A stretch of 64,000 bases of DNA, taken from the NCBI RefSeq assembly GCF_018812025.1, contig NC_063065.1:29050240-29114239 (forward strand), written 5' to 3'. The first letter of the stretch is position 1. Every line of letters begins with the position of its first letter. Below the pieces are notes generated by a model. The model saw only the letters and a list, made by a program, of their open reading frames with translations, was not told the DNA's origin and made no database searches. The DNA comes from Megalobrama amblycephala (lineage: Eukaryota > Chordata > Actinopteri > Cypriniformes > Xenocyprididae). Both the position numbers and the translations under genes were made by a program. Positions 51,968 through 63,852 of the stretch are shown here, piece after piece.

Positions 51968-52298
51968 GAGCTCAGACCTGCGTGTTAAACTCACAGCACA
52001 TGCAGAGATGAAGTTTGCTGTGTTCACTGTGAACAAAACCTCTGGGAGACTCTGAAAACATCAGATTTGCTCACGAGTAAAGGTACACAGTGCCTCGCTT
52101 CACTCTAAAACACACAGCACATCAGGCTTTATGCTTACTTAATTGAATATCTTTTACGATTTGATAAGTACACTAAGCTTTATTGCATTTTTCATTTTAG
52201 TTTGACAGATGTTCTGCTGAAGCAGTGGTGCAACGTTAGAAATCTTTTATGTTATTGTGAGAAGCGTAAAAATATTTTCGGGCCTCCACAGTCTAGGT
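51968..52298. other. intron 5, unassigned
   Basis: Short unique-looking stretch between two transposons. Nothing recognised. Confidence 0.5.
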
Positions 52299-52492
52299 CA
52301 GGGGTGTCCAAACTCGTTCCTGGATGGCCACTGTCCTGCAGAGTTTAGCTCCAACTTGCCTCAACACACCTATCTGGAAGTTTCTAGTGTGCCTTGTAAG
52401 ACCTTGATTAGCTGGTTCAGGTGTGTTTAATTGGGGCTGGAGCTAAACTTTGCAGGATAGTGTCCCTTTAGGAGAAGAATTGGACACCCCTG
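52299..52492. mobile_element. 194-bp hAT MITE
   Basis: CAGGGGTGTCCAAACT and TTGGACACCCCTG are the inverted ends. The flanking 8-mers GTCTAGGT (52291-52298) and ATCTAGGT (52493-52500) agree at 7 of 8. Inside, TGCAGAGTTTAGCTCCAAC pairs with GGAGCTAAACTTTGCAGGA, extending the hairpin. This is a complete, fairly young copy. Confidence 0.93.
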
Positions 52493-52500
52493 ATCTAGGT

Positions 52501-53929
52501 TATTATTGGGAAACATACTGTGTGGAATGAGTTACATGCTGAATTTTAATCCTTTGGGTTAGTGGTTTGTTTAAATGTGGAGAGAATTCTCTATTCCACT
52601 TCTGCGGAAACTAATTAATTCCTGTATTTAATGTCCAAACAACAAACCACCCTTCATAAAAAAACTCTCTTTTCCCTCAATACAGAAAGATTCCAGAGAG
52701 AGTCAGAGGTATAGATTTACCTCACATCCTGGTGAAACAGTACAGAGCGCCTCTGCGTTTCATCTTCCTGACAGAGGGATAGTGGATTGGTTTTGTGGCT
52801 GGAGGATTCTGCTTTCTCACACTCTATCTTGCTTTCTGCTAGTCCTCCACAGGTTTTGTTTCCATTCTTTTCGAAAAATGAATCCTCTCCCTCCTCATTC
52901 ATCTGTTCAGTCTTTCCCAATTCTGTAGAAAAGACAAGGGATTCTTCCACCCCCTCTGAAAGGTTTCACATTCTTTGTTGTTACTTTTTCTCCTCCCTCT
53001 CATATGTACCGCTTTTCTCCGTGTACACAGTAACGCACACGCATTCTCGCCGCAAGCGCACAGCAAACCTGGCCTGTAGGTGCTGCTCTGATCTCATTGT
53101 TTGAACCCTCATCCAAGAGGAAAGAAACAAAGAAAAAAAGGGCACATAGAAGAAACCCTCTTTCCCTTGGCTCCTTTGAAAGGCCTCTCCCATCATACCA
53201 CACACATACACACACACTGTGATTATTCACAGTGCAAATGGCAGCCCACCAGAGAGCAGCTCATACAAAGAAACCCAGACAATGCAACCTGAGACACTGC
53301 TAAGCTCAGCCTACCGTAATTAACTATCTGCCTCGTTCCTGCCCGCTGGCTTCATCCCTCGCACTCATTTGGCCTCCATTTACCCATGTAAACAAATAAA
53401 ACACATTTCTTTTGCACTTTCTTATGAAGCTACATTGCAAAGAGCTTCAGAGATTTCCCAAACGAGGCCCACCGCCAACACATTAGCGAAAGCTTTATTC
53501 AGTATTGCTGAGCCGAAGCGCCTGGTGATCTAGCTTTAATTTCTTCTCTGGCACACAGTCCCTGTTAAACACACATTCAGATACAAACTTACCCCCTTCA
53601 TCTCCCGTCTTTGAGAATAATAACTGTTGTACGTGACAATCCAGGTGTCGTTGAGACTCACTGCAGAGTTCAGATAATCTCTGAAAGACAGAGCAGTGAG
53701 CTAGATATAAAGTCTGACCTTTAACCCCTTAATCTAATGTCTTGGGCTCCTCGCATTCCCCAGGCCCACAGCTGACACCATTCAACCTGTCTGAAAGGCT
53801 TTCTTCACAGCACATCCAGGCTTGTCCTATGGAGAGCACTTAGCAAACTGAAACAATTCTTCTCCATTAACCTGCCACCACTGGTCTACACCATGACCTT
53901 TTCACGCTACACCAACTTGAAGCAAGTGA
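52501..53929. other. intron 5, unassigned
   Basis: Overlapping frames on both strands at 52717-53292 have no recognisable domain. The stretch is repeat-free and pyrimidine-rich in places. No splice evidence for an exon. Confidence 0.5.
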
Positions 53930-54340
53930 AAGAACCACCCTGGAAAATCAAGCTTAAACTAGTTTAAGGTGGTGGCTGGGACTTGAAACATGAAGTATGT
54001 TCTTTCTACTGGTACAAGTTGGTCATAATCGGGTCAAAACTTTGTTAGGTGGTTTACTAGCCAGACTACCTGCTGGTGTGACCTAACTGAACTGGTGGAC
54101 AATCTCGTCAAGATCAGCAACCAACTAGCTGCCATGTTCCATAAACTAGCTTAACTACCTTAAACTGGTGTGACCATTTTATTATTATTATTATTTTGTC
54201 TCTTAACAGGGCACTTGACCAAGATGGTCTACCAATTCAGCTGGGTCGTTACCAGCTTGTAGTCCAGTTGTCCAACTAGGTACACCAGCGTGGACAACAT
54301 AGAAACCACCTACAATGTTCCAAAAACCAACTGCCACTTT
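53930..54340. repeat. degenerate AACTGGT/ACCAGCT-type repeat
   Basis: Words such as AAACTAGTTTAAGGTGGT, CTAGCCAGACTACCTGCTGG, ACCTTAAACTGGTGTGACC and GTTACCAGCTTGTAGTCCAG recur in degenerate form. This resembles a decayed cyprinid minisatellite-like repeat built on ACCAGCT words. Confidence 0.5.
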
Positions 54341-55538
54341 AAACGAGTTTTATTTGAATTTTCCAGCTGGCAGAAACATTAAAATCACAGAATAAATCAA
54401 CTCACAAATAAGTGCCTGGCTTCATGAACTTTCAGAGTTACTCATTTCAAGTCTGTGTTATCCATGCTACAGTTGTCCTGACCTTTGTTACCCAGAACAC
54501 ATGCATGTAGGAGTTGACCTTTGTTACTTTGTGCCTCCATGGGTATGACTGAGAACACACTGTTTTCTTCACCTCTGCTTATCATGGCTGTATAATTTTT
54601 AGGATGTGCATCAGGTTAGAAGTTTGGGGATGATGTCATAACACATAATTTCTTTGTTTTTGCTCCTGTCTGGGAATAAGTGGGGCTGATCAAGGCCATT
54701 GTTTGACCTGCCTGAATTGTAGATTAAATGTTTCTTTTCAAATGATTATTTGGATGATTATTTGAACATGTACAGACTGTTCTGTGTCCTAATTCTGACT
54801 CCATGGTTGCATAAATTGCGTTAATGTCTTACATCATAATAGATGACCAGACACAGCCATTTGGGAACTTTCTCTCTGAAATTCACATTTCTAATGGATC
54901 AAAACAGTCAAAACATGTTCTTTGCTCTGTCTGAACTCCCATAACAATTGTTTAGCTCTGAATAGAGCAGCCAAAGGGAGCTATATTAAGACACAAGCTT
55001 TTACAGATATCTACTGCACATTTTGTTCCTTTTGTGCTTGCTGCAATCCTAGAAGCATTTTCAAGGTCCAGCCATATTCAGTCAAAATGTTCTCCCTTTT
55101 GAAGTGGACTGAGCCCTGTGAGTCTAGATAAACCACTCTTACCTTATTTGTACACGAGAAATACATTATAGTGTTCCTCACAAAACTTTTACTACAAAGA
55201 ACATCAGCAGTGAGAGGCCAAGAGTAATCTGAAGATATGACTTGTTGTCCATTTTGTACAAGTCTATGTGTCTATCCATTGTTCCACTCTCTAGTCCAAG
55301 ATATTATTTGCTTATATTTTCTCAGTCTTTCTCTCTCTCTCAACATAAACATACTCTTCATTCTATACAAAAGGCAAGGCAATTTATAGCAACAAAGCAA
55401 CTAGACATAGTTGACAATGTTAGGCAACATAAGTGACAGTGAGTTGAGTAACTTGCAATGAGCAGAAACAATTTGCGGTAATTACCAATGAGAGTGACGA
55501 CAGCCAAGGTCACATGATCCACCTTCTGGTACTGTAGT
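54341..55538. other. intron 5, unassigned
   Basis: Ordinary sequence with no recognised repeat. It ends with GTAGT, the left target duplication of the retroelement. Confidence 0.5.
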
Positions 55539-55846
55539 TGTGACGAGCAGGGCGGGCGAGAGCCGTGAGGGAACGGCGCGAGGCCGGTGACGCAAGTGAA
55601 AACGAGCATCACCTGCGAGGCGCACCGGCCTTGAGTCTCTCACGGAGGAGCTTCGGGAGCATAAAAGGAGGAGCGACGACAGTGAAGGACGAGAGAGGAC
55701 CAGGCCTGGATGTTATTTTATGTTTTATTATATTTGTATGGCCAGGCATTACTTTCGTTTTGTATTTGTTTATTTTGGAATTAAAGTTTTGTTAAACGTC
55801 CGCCGGATCCCGCCTCCTTCTTCCCATACTTACGAACTGTGTTACA
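55539..55846 (+). repeat. 5' LTR
   Basis: It starts TGTGACGAGCAGGGCGGGCG and ends GAACTGTGTTACA, i.e. TG...CA borders. A TATA-like CATAAAAGGAGG is near 55660 and a polyadenylation-like ATTAAA near 55780. Length 308 bp. The position of the primer site fixes its right border. Confidence 0.85.
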
Positions 55847-55866
55847 TTGGTGCCGAAACCCGGGAA
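55847..55866 (+). other. primer-binding site, tRNA-Phe type
   Basis: TTGGTGCCGAAACCCGGGAA directly follows the LTR. The TGGTGCCGAAACCCGGGA part is complementary to the 3' end of vertebrate tRNA-Phe as I remember it (CCCGGGTTTCGGCACCA). Confidence 0.75.
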
Positions 55867-55894
55867 GGAAGAAGGGAGCCGCCGCTATGCAATC

Positions 55895-56346
55895 AACCTC
55901 TTTTTGTGGTTCAGTTTGTGGACATTATTTCATCCCTCACGGTCTTGCATCAAGACCAACACCAAGCCCTGCTCGGACCTACAGGACCGATCAGGAGCGC
56001 CGCTTCCAGGGCATTCTCCAAGTCCAGCAGGAGGACCGCGAGAGGTTCCGGAGCTGGATTGACTGGGAGGTTCCTACAGAGACCACCGGACAGCTCGCTG
56101 CACCCACCCAGCTACCCCTCAACAAGATGGGCCCGCAGGATGAGCCCGGAGTCCTTCCTGGACATTTTTCAGAAGTCCGTGGAGGTCTCAGGATGGCCCC
56201 GGGATCAGTGGCCCATGCAACTCATCCCGCTGCTATCGGGTGAGTCGCAGGTGGCAGCACAGCAGCTGCCTGTACAGAACCTCCTGGCCTTCGACGACCT
56301 GAAGAGGGCCATCCTTCAGCGGGTCAGGCCGGACCCCGGGGCAACA
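55895..56346 (+). pseudogene. gag relic of the LTR retroelement, frameshifted
   Basis: Gag-like text is spread over two frames. One frame carries a stretch around 55985-56135 rich in Gln/Glu/Arg (QERRFQGILQVQQEDRERF). The other carries 56137-56325 with FLDIFQKSVEVSGWPRDQW and LLSGE followed by a helical stretch ending LKRAILQRV. The latter has the SCAN-like capsid pattern of gypsy-type gag (a W, LIPLLSGE, then LKxxILxR). At least two frameshifts separate the parts, and the protein stops at the inverted LTR piece. It is non-functional. Confidence 0.75.
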
Positions 56347-56347
56347 C

Positions 56348-56401
56348 CGTCACCGGCCTTGCGCCGTTCCCTCACGGCTCTCGCCTGCCCTGCTCATCAC
56401 A
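56348..56401 (-). repeat. inverted copy of the first 54 bp of the LTR
   Basis: The reverse complement of this segment equals 55539-55592 with three differences, all CG-to-TG or CG-to-CA changes as expected from CpG deamination. It ends exactly at the right target duplication. Confidence 0.88.
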
Positions 56402-56418
56402 GTAGTCGATTAGTATTT

Positions 56419-56630
56419 CCGGTAACACTTTAGTAGGGAACACATATAAACTATTAACTACAACTTTTCCCTTAATATACTCCTAATTTACTGCTTATTA
56501 ATAGTTTGTAAGGTAGTTGTTAAGTTTAGTTATTGGTTAGATTAAGAATGTAGAATAAATAGCCAATATTCTAGTAATATGCATGCTAATAAGCAACTAG
56601 TTAAAATACCCTAAAATAAAGTGTTACTGG
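56419..56630. mobile_element. 212-bp MITE with CCGGTAACACTTTA ends
   Basis: CCGGTAACACTTTAGTAGGG at the left is mirrored by CCCTAAAATAAAGTGTTACTGG at the right, imperfectly. It begins 13 bp after the retroelement duplication. The family (GGTAACACTTTA ends) is common in fish. Superfamily is not assigned. Confidence 0.72.
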
Positions 56631-56697
56631 AGTTCCTACTTACACAAAACCAACAGTAAAACCATTTGACAACCTCACTGTGAGCGGCCCATCATAA

Positions 56698-57207
56698 GCC
56701 GCGTTTCCACCGCAGGGACTTTGGGGTGGTACTCAGTGCGTTTCGACCGCAGGAACAAGGGTCTAAATGAAGTTCCAGGTAAAAAAGTTACCCCTCAGAA
56801 AGTCCCTGGTTGTGAGGTATAGTAGTACTTTTTCAAAGTTCAGGAACTTTTCAGGGGTGAGACAGTTCACACAGCGTTTTGATTGGATGACTGCACGCAG
56901 GATTTTATTTCAACCACCATTTTTAAAAGTCTATTGCGGTGCGTGCAGTAAGAGTTGTTTGCTATTTGAATCAACAATGGAGTTCAAAAAATACGACCGA
57001 TGGACCAACAGTGAGGTTCAGGCATTATTAAGCTTATATGTGGAGGCTGAAATCCAGCAGGAACTGGAAAGTCGCGTACAATCCTATGCACCGGACGTAA
57101 TCATCACGTTACTTTAGACCGAGATGGAAACGCAGACAGCAACAGGTCTGGGGGAAAAAAAAGTTCCTGGGAAAAATTGTTCTGGGTAATTTCGGTGGAA
57201 AAGTGGC
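56698..57207 (+). mobile_element. PIF/Harbinger element remnant, 510 bp
   Basis: TAA lies on both sides (56695-56697 and 57208-57210), fitting the TWA target of PIF/Harbinger. The ends are inverted: GCCGCGTTTCCACCG and CGGTGGAAAAGTGGC, followed inward by GTTCC/GGAAC-rich text. It contains a short open frame resembling the start of the Myb-like second protein of Harbinger elements. The transposase is absent. Confidence 0.82.
56977..57117 (+). pseudogene. Myb/trihelix-like ORF relic of a Harbinger element
   Basis: From an ATG in good context (CAACAATGG), 46 codons begin MEFKKYDRWTNSEVQALLSL and end after ELESRVQSYAPD and a hydrophobic tail at a stop. W(T/S)xxEVxALLxLxxxxEIQxxLE is the first helix pair of the Myb/SANT-like (trihelix) domain used by Harbinger elements to bind DNA beside the transposase. 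Only the N-terminal part of the domain remains. It may be a decayed first exon. Confidence 0.6.
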
Positions 57208-57210
57208 TAA

Positions 57211-60200
57211 AATTTACTTCTGCTACCGAAACAACATCCCTTTTCTGTCTTTTGTCACAAAGCCCTCCGGTATGTTTTCAACTCAAACTCGCTTTTCAAG
57301 GTTCACACTTTTTGGCTTCTTTTCCTACCTTCTCTATTTATACATACAGTTCTGACAGAACAATAGTCTAATCAGGCCATGTTTTTATGACAATATTCCT
57401 CTCTCTGTCAAAATAATAAAAAATAAATGAATCATGTAGAAATTTCTCTTGAGGATCAATGAAGGATGCTTATGTCTATTGACACGGCGTGAAACTCTTT
57501 GCATCTGTTGTTCTGACAAAACACATCCTCCCTTTACCTGTAATCATAAGTCCATCCTCCAAAACATGTCAACCCTGTCTATACTTCACTCCGTTATTTA
57601 TGTTCTCTCTTTCTTTTCACCCACTCTTTTATTTCCACATGGGTGATTATGAGTGTGTTATGTCCTGATTAGAATTAGTGAGTGCACTTTGTGCTCTGCT
57701 CTACAGAGTGAGAAATCACTCCCTCAGTGAGAATAATTGAGCCCAGGCCCGGTTGCCAGCTCATTACCCACAAATCATAGTAGGCTGGGGCAACTTAGCA
57801 GAAGACAATAATGACTTTGGGGAATTTGGAACCTCACTGTGGTGAAAACTGCTGTTACGCTAAGGGCATTGCAGAGGTGGGGAACTCCGAGTGCAGGGTG
57901 GAGATGTATGAAAAGTACGCGGGAAGTCAAGATCCGGGGTTACTCTACTCAAATGCCAATGTTAGAACTGTCAGCGTTGATGTAAAAGACTATGGTGCAA
58001 CAAACTGTGAATGAAAGTAAAACGAGGTTCTTGTCAGGCAATTTCTCAGATGGAGGGTCCTCACAAATAGACTGGACTTGATCCAAGCTCTGTTGTTGAC
58101 GGACTGCGGGAATTAGCCATGCTTGAAAAGCGCTAACATCCATCAAAGGTTTTGCATTTGTAAAAGACAAATTCCTTTGAAAGACCATTTTGGCATTAAG
58201 CGGCATCCCCCTTTCTTGCTCTCTCTCCAGCTAAGTGGTCTACACCTGGACGCAATTAAATACCCAGAAAACAAGGGTAATTGAGGGAAGACGTGTCACA
58301 GTTTACACAAATAGTGAGTGGTCCAAAAAATTCACAAATTTTCGAAAGCTATGTGGACTTTATTCTTCCACATCTATTAGACTAAACACTCTAGCACCAT
58401 TTATTTGGATGACAGCTACGCAATGAGGTGGAAGATAGACTTTGGAGACTGACAGTATCCGATTTCCCAGCCTTGCTGAATAATTCATTCCTATTTATTT
58501 GATTTTTTTTTTTTCCATGCTGTTTTCCAGTCTTTGTTCCAGTTTATAATGTGAGTGTCTTCTTTGCTCTAAGTCATTTGTCTCAAATGAGTCCACTCCA
58601 CAGTGTCCATGTCCATCGTACCAACAGGCCGCTTTCGTTCTTTTATTGCCTCCATTAGAGCGTAATGCTTTTAAGTTGCCATAGGAATACGGCCAACTGT
58701 AAACAGCTCTACTTCTGTGAATGGAGACCAGGAGGAGTCCTTCTGCCCATTTAGAGAAAAGAGAAACGCATTTGATGTGCATGAGTGGCGAAGAAAAGGT
58801 CCGCGGTGGCCCTCTCTGAATTGACAGGAAGGAGTGAAATGCAGATACAGGCTGAGTGGAAGGTCTATCTGCTTATTTCTTTCTGTGGGAAATGAAATCA
58901 CTCACAAATTGGTCTCCGCAGGATGGGGACCGCATAGTGGGCTTACTTGTCTCCGTTGTGCGGGGAGTCCCTTAGTTCCATAACCTGGATGTCCACAGGT
59001 GAAGCATAATGAATGCAGAGATGAATATGCATCGGTAGATGCTGTTCAACAGTAAATTGTGCATCACATGCTGTTATTTTCGATGAAGACTTCGTTCCCA
59101 CCAGTATGAGGCCTTTGCCTAGTGTTCAGTTCTGTGAAATGATTAAAAACCGAACCAGCTGTCCCTCAAATGCCATCTTAAAAGTCATGAATTACAATAA
59201 TTAGTCGTTATTTCAAAATAAAATTCTGTCATGCAAATACGTTTGAAGAAGATGAACTATACCAGTAATATTACCATGTTAAAAAAATAAAATAGATAAC
59301 TGTATTTTTATATATATAAAAAAATGGAATAAATAAAACAATTATATTAAAAAGAATACTTGACTTTAAACTGCTGTATTAACATTTTGTTATATAATAT
59401 TTGTATGTTGATTGCATACAGACAATTGTATAACAATGGAATAAACAAAAAAAAAAAAAAAAAAACACAAAATATCACATAAGAAACCATTTCTTCTTGG
59501 AAGACAAATGAAAAATTAGGAAGAACATCCACGTCTAATTTTACACATATCTGATAAGGAACAGACTGTGAAGTACATCAAACCTGACATGACTAGTTTA
59601 AAACAAAGCAGCTATAGTGTTTTGTAATTTATAGTCTAATAATTTATTATAGCATATATTAGCAGTCGTTTAGTACTCATCTTCTCCTAATTTGTGTAGA
59701 TTTAATAGTCCTTCATGGAGATTCACTTTAAGGCCAACTTATTTTTGGACTGCTTTTAAACTGCTGGGGTACTTTGAGTTATTGCTCTCTGCTTCATATG
59801 AATTCTGGTGCGCTTCAAAGACTTTCCCCCCATTCTTTCCTAGTGGAACAGACTCCGGAGTGGGAGGATGTCTTGGATGGTTGCACCTTTGAACCTGACT
59901 GATGCTTTTGTGATTGGTCTAAAAATACAGCAGGTAGCCCAGGCTGTCAATATATCAGGGATCTGTCTCACAACAGAACAAGGGCGGAAAAGGAATCAGC
60001 CAAGTTTATTCTATAAAACAAAAATTTTAGCTCACACGGTGACGTGCTTCTCTGCTCCCCGCTTTCCTGTGTTTGTTCTAGCCTTCATTCAAATTTCTGC
60101 TCAAATGCTGTATGTGTTACTTTTGGCATATGGGCTTTTCAAGTGGGAATAGCAAGTGTGGATTTGTATTGTCTTGAAATATAAAAGCTGCCCCATTTCA

Positions 60201-60397
60201 ATTGTTGGCCTATTATAAATCGGCTTCACAATGTAGCCAGTGAACTTGGTGCTTACAAGATTCTTCCTATAAAGTGTTGACACTTGAATGAGCAGACTTC
60301 CTATACAGACAAAGCGGCAAAGGAAGGGCCATATCCTGTCATGAACTAAACGTGCAAGTCGGTGCAAGCATTTGGATAAGAAGGTTAGCAGTATCAT

Positions 60398-60429
<32 letters not shown>

Positions 60430-62778
60430 TGAGCAGGTTCATAGAGGGAACACCATCGGCATGGCTTCCCACACACAGGTTGAAACAATACCAAAATAAT
60501 AAGTTATACTTGCTGTGTTTTGCAAAAGTATGTCAGGAAATTGTAGGTTGCAGCAAATGCTTATGTTCCTTGACCTTTTGTCTTGGCTAAATGCAATCTC
60601 ATGAGATTAAAAAAAAAAAAAAAAAAGTATTGTGTTGAGTTTAGCTATGTTTTGGCCATTTACACAAAGGAATTGATATCCATGTTCCCTCACTGTCATT
60701 CATTGCTGCCAGCTGTACATTCCCATCAATTAACTTGTCCCATTGAGTCCAGGAAACACACACATCCAACTGCTTTTCTGATCCCAATTCCAGAGCTCCA
60801 TAAGAAAAGAGTAGACTGTAGACCACACACAAACCCTTCAGCTTTGGAAAACATTAGATTATAACACAAATGACTGCATAAGCTGCAAACAATCTATGTA
60901 ATCAAATACATTTTCCATCCATTGTGTTGAACTACCAAAATTAGGTTAATCAAGCCTAATCACTACACAATTATTCACAGGACAGTATGAAGCATCTCTA
61001 TTTGTAAATATACTAAGTGGATAATTCATCTAAAAATAATCTTCTGAGTTTATGTTGTTACAGACAAAAAATTGCAAATATTTCATTATAGTGCAGTTTT
61101 GTGTACCAGTGCCTGATTCAGTTGTGAATTTGTAAGTGTGAATTGGACTTTATATTTATAATATACTTTCTATATTGTCTGTTAAATTTCACATTGCAGT
61201 TCAGGATAGGCACTAATAAAGTGTTTAGGACTGCGTGTGTTATCATAGTGCCATCAGCCAATCAGTGTTGCCATGATGTCATTTTCTTGCAGCTTCAGAG
61301 TGATTAGTCATATGGCAATTACAGTTTAAAGGAACCTGGCTGCAGAACTGAGCGCCCATGGGTAAAGATGGCTGATTTTAAATCGCCATTGAGATGGATG
61401 TGAATACTAATGGACAGCTCTCTCCAGGTGTTATATACCTCTTTAAAAATAACTGATGTGTTTCAGCATATCCAAAAATGATCCTCTGGAGTACTCATGA
61501 AATTGCCGTTCTGTTTCCACTTTATCCTCCGATCTCTGCTAATGTCTTTATGATCTCAGGTTTTTGTTGCTTTTTGTAATCACACATATGTTCAATGACC
61601 TTCATGGCTTAGAGCCAGATTAATAGCTCCATACGGAATTAGAGGGACGATCCTCCCTCTTAATCACCTCTAAATTATGATTAATCATGGAAAAGCAGTC
61701 ATGAGTGTGCAAGATGTTCAGCTCAAGGCATTTCAGAGTTACTGTAGCCCGAGCTGTCTTTTTCTGTATCAGGGGGATGTTTACAATCTAGCTAAGAAAC
61801 AATACTGATGCAAAGAGACATGAATGACAAAGTCTGTGACCACATGTTATATTTGATAAGTTGGCCATTGAGAAATTGCACATGGACAAACGAAAATCGA
61901 TCAACCAGTCAGCTGAATATTGGGGTTTTGCTTATGGTCTTGTGATATTGTTGTCACTATATCGTCGGACATTCTTACAAAGAGAGAAACTCCGGCTGAA
62001 CCAGCAAATCACTTCAAAAGTGGCCCCAGACAAAAGCAGGCAGTGATAACTCGATTTTCAATAATTCATGCGCTCTTAAAGCTCTGTGTGGGATATGAGA
62101 AAGTATTCCTGCCTGTGGTTATTGATGAAGGCATGCCAGTTAAAGGCACTGCCTGCTTTAGGTTTTATTATTGACTAAATGATTGATTTAAACCCTCATA
62201 ATTAGCTGACCTAATTTAATAAAAGTGCAATTTAACTATACTGCAGCCCTACAGAAGCGTGCTGTGGCATTGATAGATTTGCTTGTGCGTGTATGAAATC
62301 ACAACTGACAGATGATGTATTCGGTACAGATGCATTTCGTTGACTGAACGAGAGAAAGAGAGAGAGGGACATTGACATTTTGTCCCGTGTCCCACTGCAG
62401 GTCACTCTCGCTAACTTCTCCTCTCCTTGATCTAGACAAATGTGAATTAGCTCACGTATCTGATTTAATTTACTTAATAGCATTAAGAACCTGTTTGGCT
62501 TTAATTTGCTCAAAGTAATCCTTGGCCGAGCCAAACTTTTATACACCATTAGCGGTGTCTTAAAAAACAAAGGGGAGACAGGTTTAAAAGGGCTGATGTC
62601 GTTGTTGATTTAAACAAGGGGAAATAAGAGTTGAAATACAGTGGCAGAAATAAAACTTTGCTCATTGATTACAGGATGCCAGGTTTCAACTGCTGCCTAT
62701 GTTTATGAGCATTCAGATATGGTGTTTGCTAAGTCAAGCAGCACTATTTCTATTGCTCATGTTTGGTTGGTCTGATTT
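57211..62778. other. intron 5, unassigned, mostly unique-looking
   Basis: T run at 58502-58514, A runs at 59449-59466 and 60609-60626, and a 30-base T run at 60399-60428. 57640-58450 and 61230-62640 show no repeat ends and are balanced in composition, so they could include conserved noncoding sequence. Frames on both strands are short and have no recognisable domains. I looked for the next pard3 exon (start of PDZ1) and did not find it. Confidence 0.5.
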
Positions 62779-63330
62779 CATTGGGTTAGGTTAGGTTAGG
62801 TTAGGTTTGATTTTGGTTGGGCTGAGCTGAGCTGGCTTTGATTTGGTTTGGCTGGATTGGATTGGGTTTGGTTTTGTTGGGCTGGCTTTGGTTTAGTTTA
62901 GTTTAGTTTAGTTTAGTTTAGTTTAGTTTAGTTTAGTTTAGTGTGTGGCTTGGGTTTGATTTGTTTGGGTTGGGTTGGGTTGGGTTAGGTTTGGTTTGGC
63001 TTGGGTTTGGGTTTGGCTTGGCTTGGTTTTTTGTTTTGTTTCGTTTGATTTGGTAGGGTTTGGGTTTGGTTGCTCTGGGCTGGCTTTGGTTTGGTTTGGT
63101 TTGGTTGGGTTGGGTTGGGTTAGGTTTTGGTTTGGTGGTTCTGGGCTGGCTTTTTGGTTGGGTTTGGTTTGGTTGGTTTGGGTTTCGTTTGATTTGGTTG
63201 GGTTTTGGTTTGGTTGTTCTGGGCTGGCTTTGATTTGGTTGGGTTTGGTTTAGTTGGGCTGGCTTTGGTTTGGTTTAGTTTGATTTGGTTTTGGTTTGCT
63301 TTGTTTTGTTTTGTTTTGTTTTTTTGTTTT
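62779..63330. repeat. G/T-rich low-complexity tract with (TTAGG)4 and (GTTTA)10
   Basis: About 550 bp of almost pure G+T on the + strand: TTGGGTTTGG, GGTTTGGTTTGG and GGGTTGGGTTGGGTT words. It contains TTAGG four times (62786-62805) and GTTTA ten times (62891-62940). The Trp/Val/Leu/Gly/Phe frame across it is a composition effect. Confidence 0.92.
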
Positions 63331-63818
63331 TATTTGTTTTGCTTCATTTTATTTTCTTCTTAACGCACTTAACACAGTACGTGCTCTGTAGGGGCCTTCA
63401 GTACCACTCAAAATGCCTGAAACAGAAAAATCAATCAATAAAAAAATAAATAATCAGGGAACACGTCGTATTTCAAGTGCCGAGCTTGTTTGTCTGAAAT
63501 AAAAGTGCTATATGTGCTGACTCACTCCTTACTGCCCCAGAACTAGTACTTGTTTCTTTGAAGTCTCATTTTTGACCCACAGGTGCCATTACAGGGGAAT
63601 ATGAAAGTGTCTGAGCATGAGTTCAAAACTTGGAAATATTACCACCCCACTCATCTAAGGCACACCCATGAGCCCAACAAACTGACAACACACCAACACA
63701 GTTCTCATTTCTCGCCAAACAGCTGAGCCGAATTTCCACAGGAGACAAGTAATAATCGCTGTAGAGATGTTGCAGCTGATATGTCATCTTACAGAAGAAT
63801 CGTGCTATGGTCCCTTTC

Positions 63819-63852
<34 letters not shown>

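Larger units (their letters stand above)
55539..56401 (+). mobile_element. rearranged Ty3/gypsy-type LTR retroelement remnant
   Basis: Order: one LTR (55539-55846), primer-binding site, decayed gag part, then a 54-bp inverted copy of the LTR start (56348-56401). GTAGT lies directly outside both ends (55534-55538 and 56402-56406). The element is GC-rich against AT-rich intron. Protease, polymerase and a normal 3' LTR are absent. The flanking duplication implies that this shortened, inverted-ended molecule was itself inserted, or was rearranged without touching its borders. Confidence 0.82.

Noticed and set aside
55720..56433. 237-codon frame across the retroelement as a single protein
   Set aside because: It starts inside the LTR, runs through the primer site and leader, changes between gag and non-gag text, and ends in an inverted LTR piece. 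It is a composite, not a gene.
62786..62805. (TTAGG)4 as an interstitial telomere
   Set aside because: The vertebrate telomere repeat is TTAGGG, and the tract grades into other G/T words.
62975..63253. Trp/Leu/Gly-rich membrane-like frame
   Set aside because: Arises from the G/T-rich low-complexity tract.
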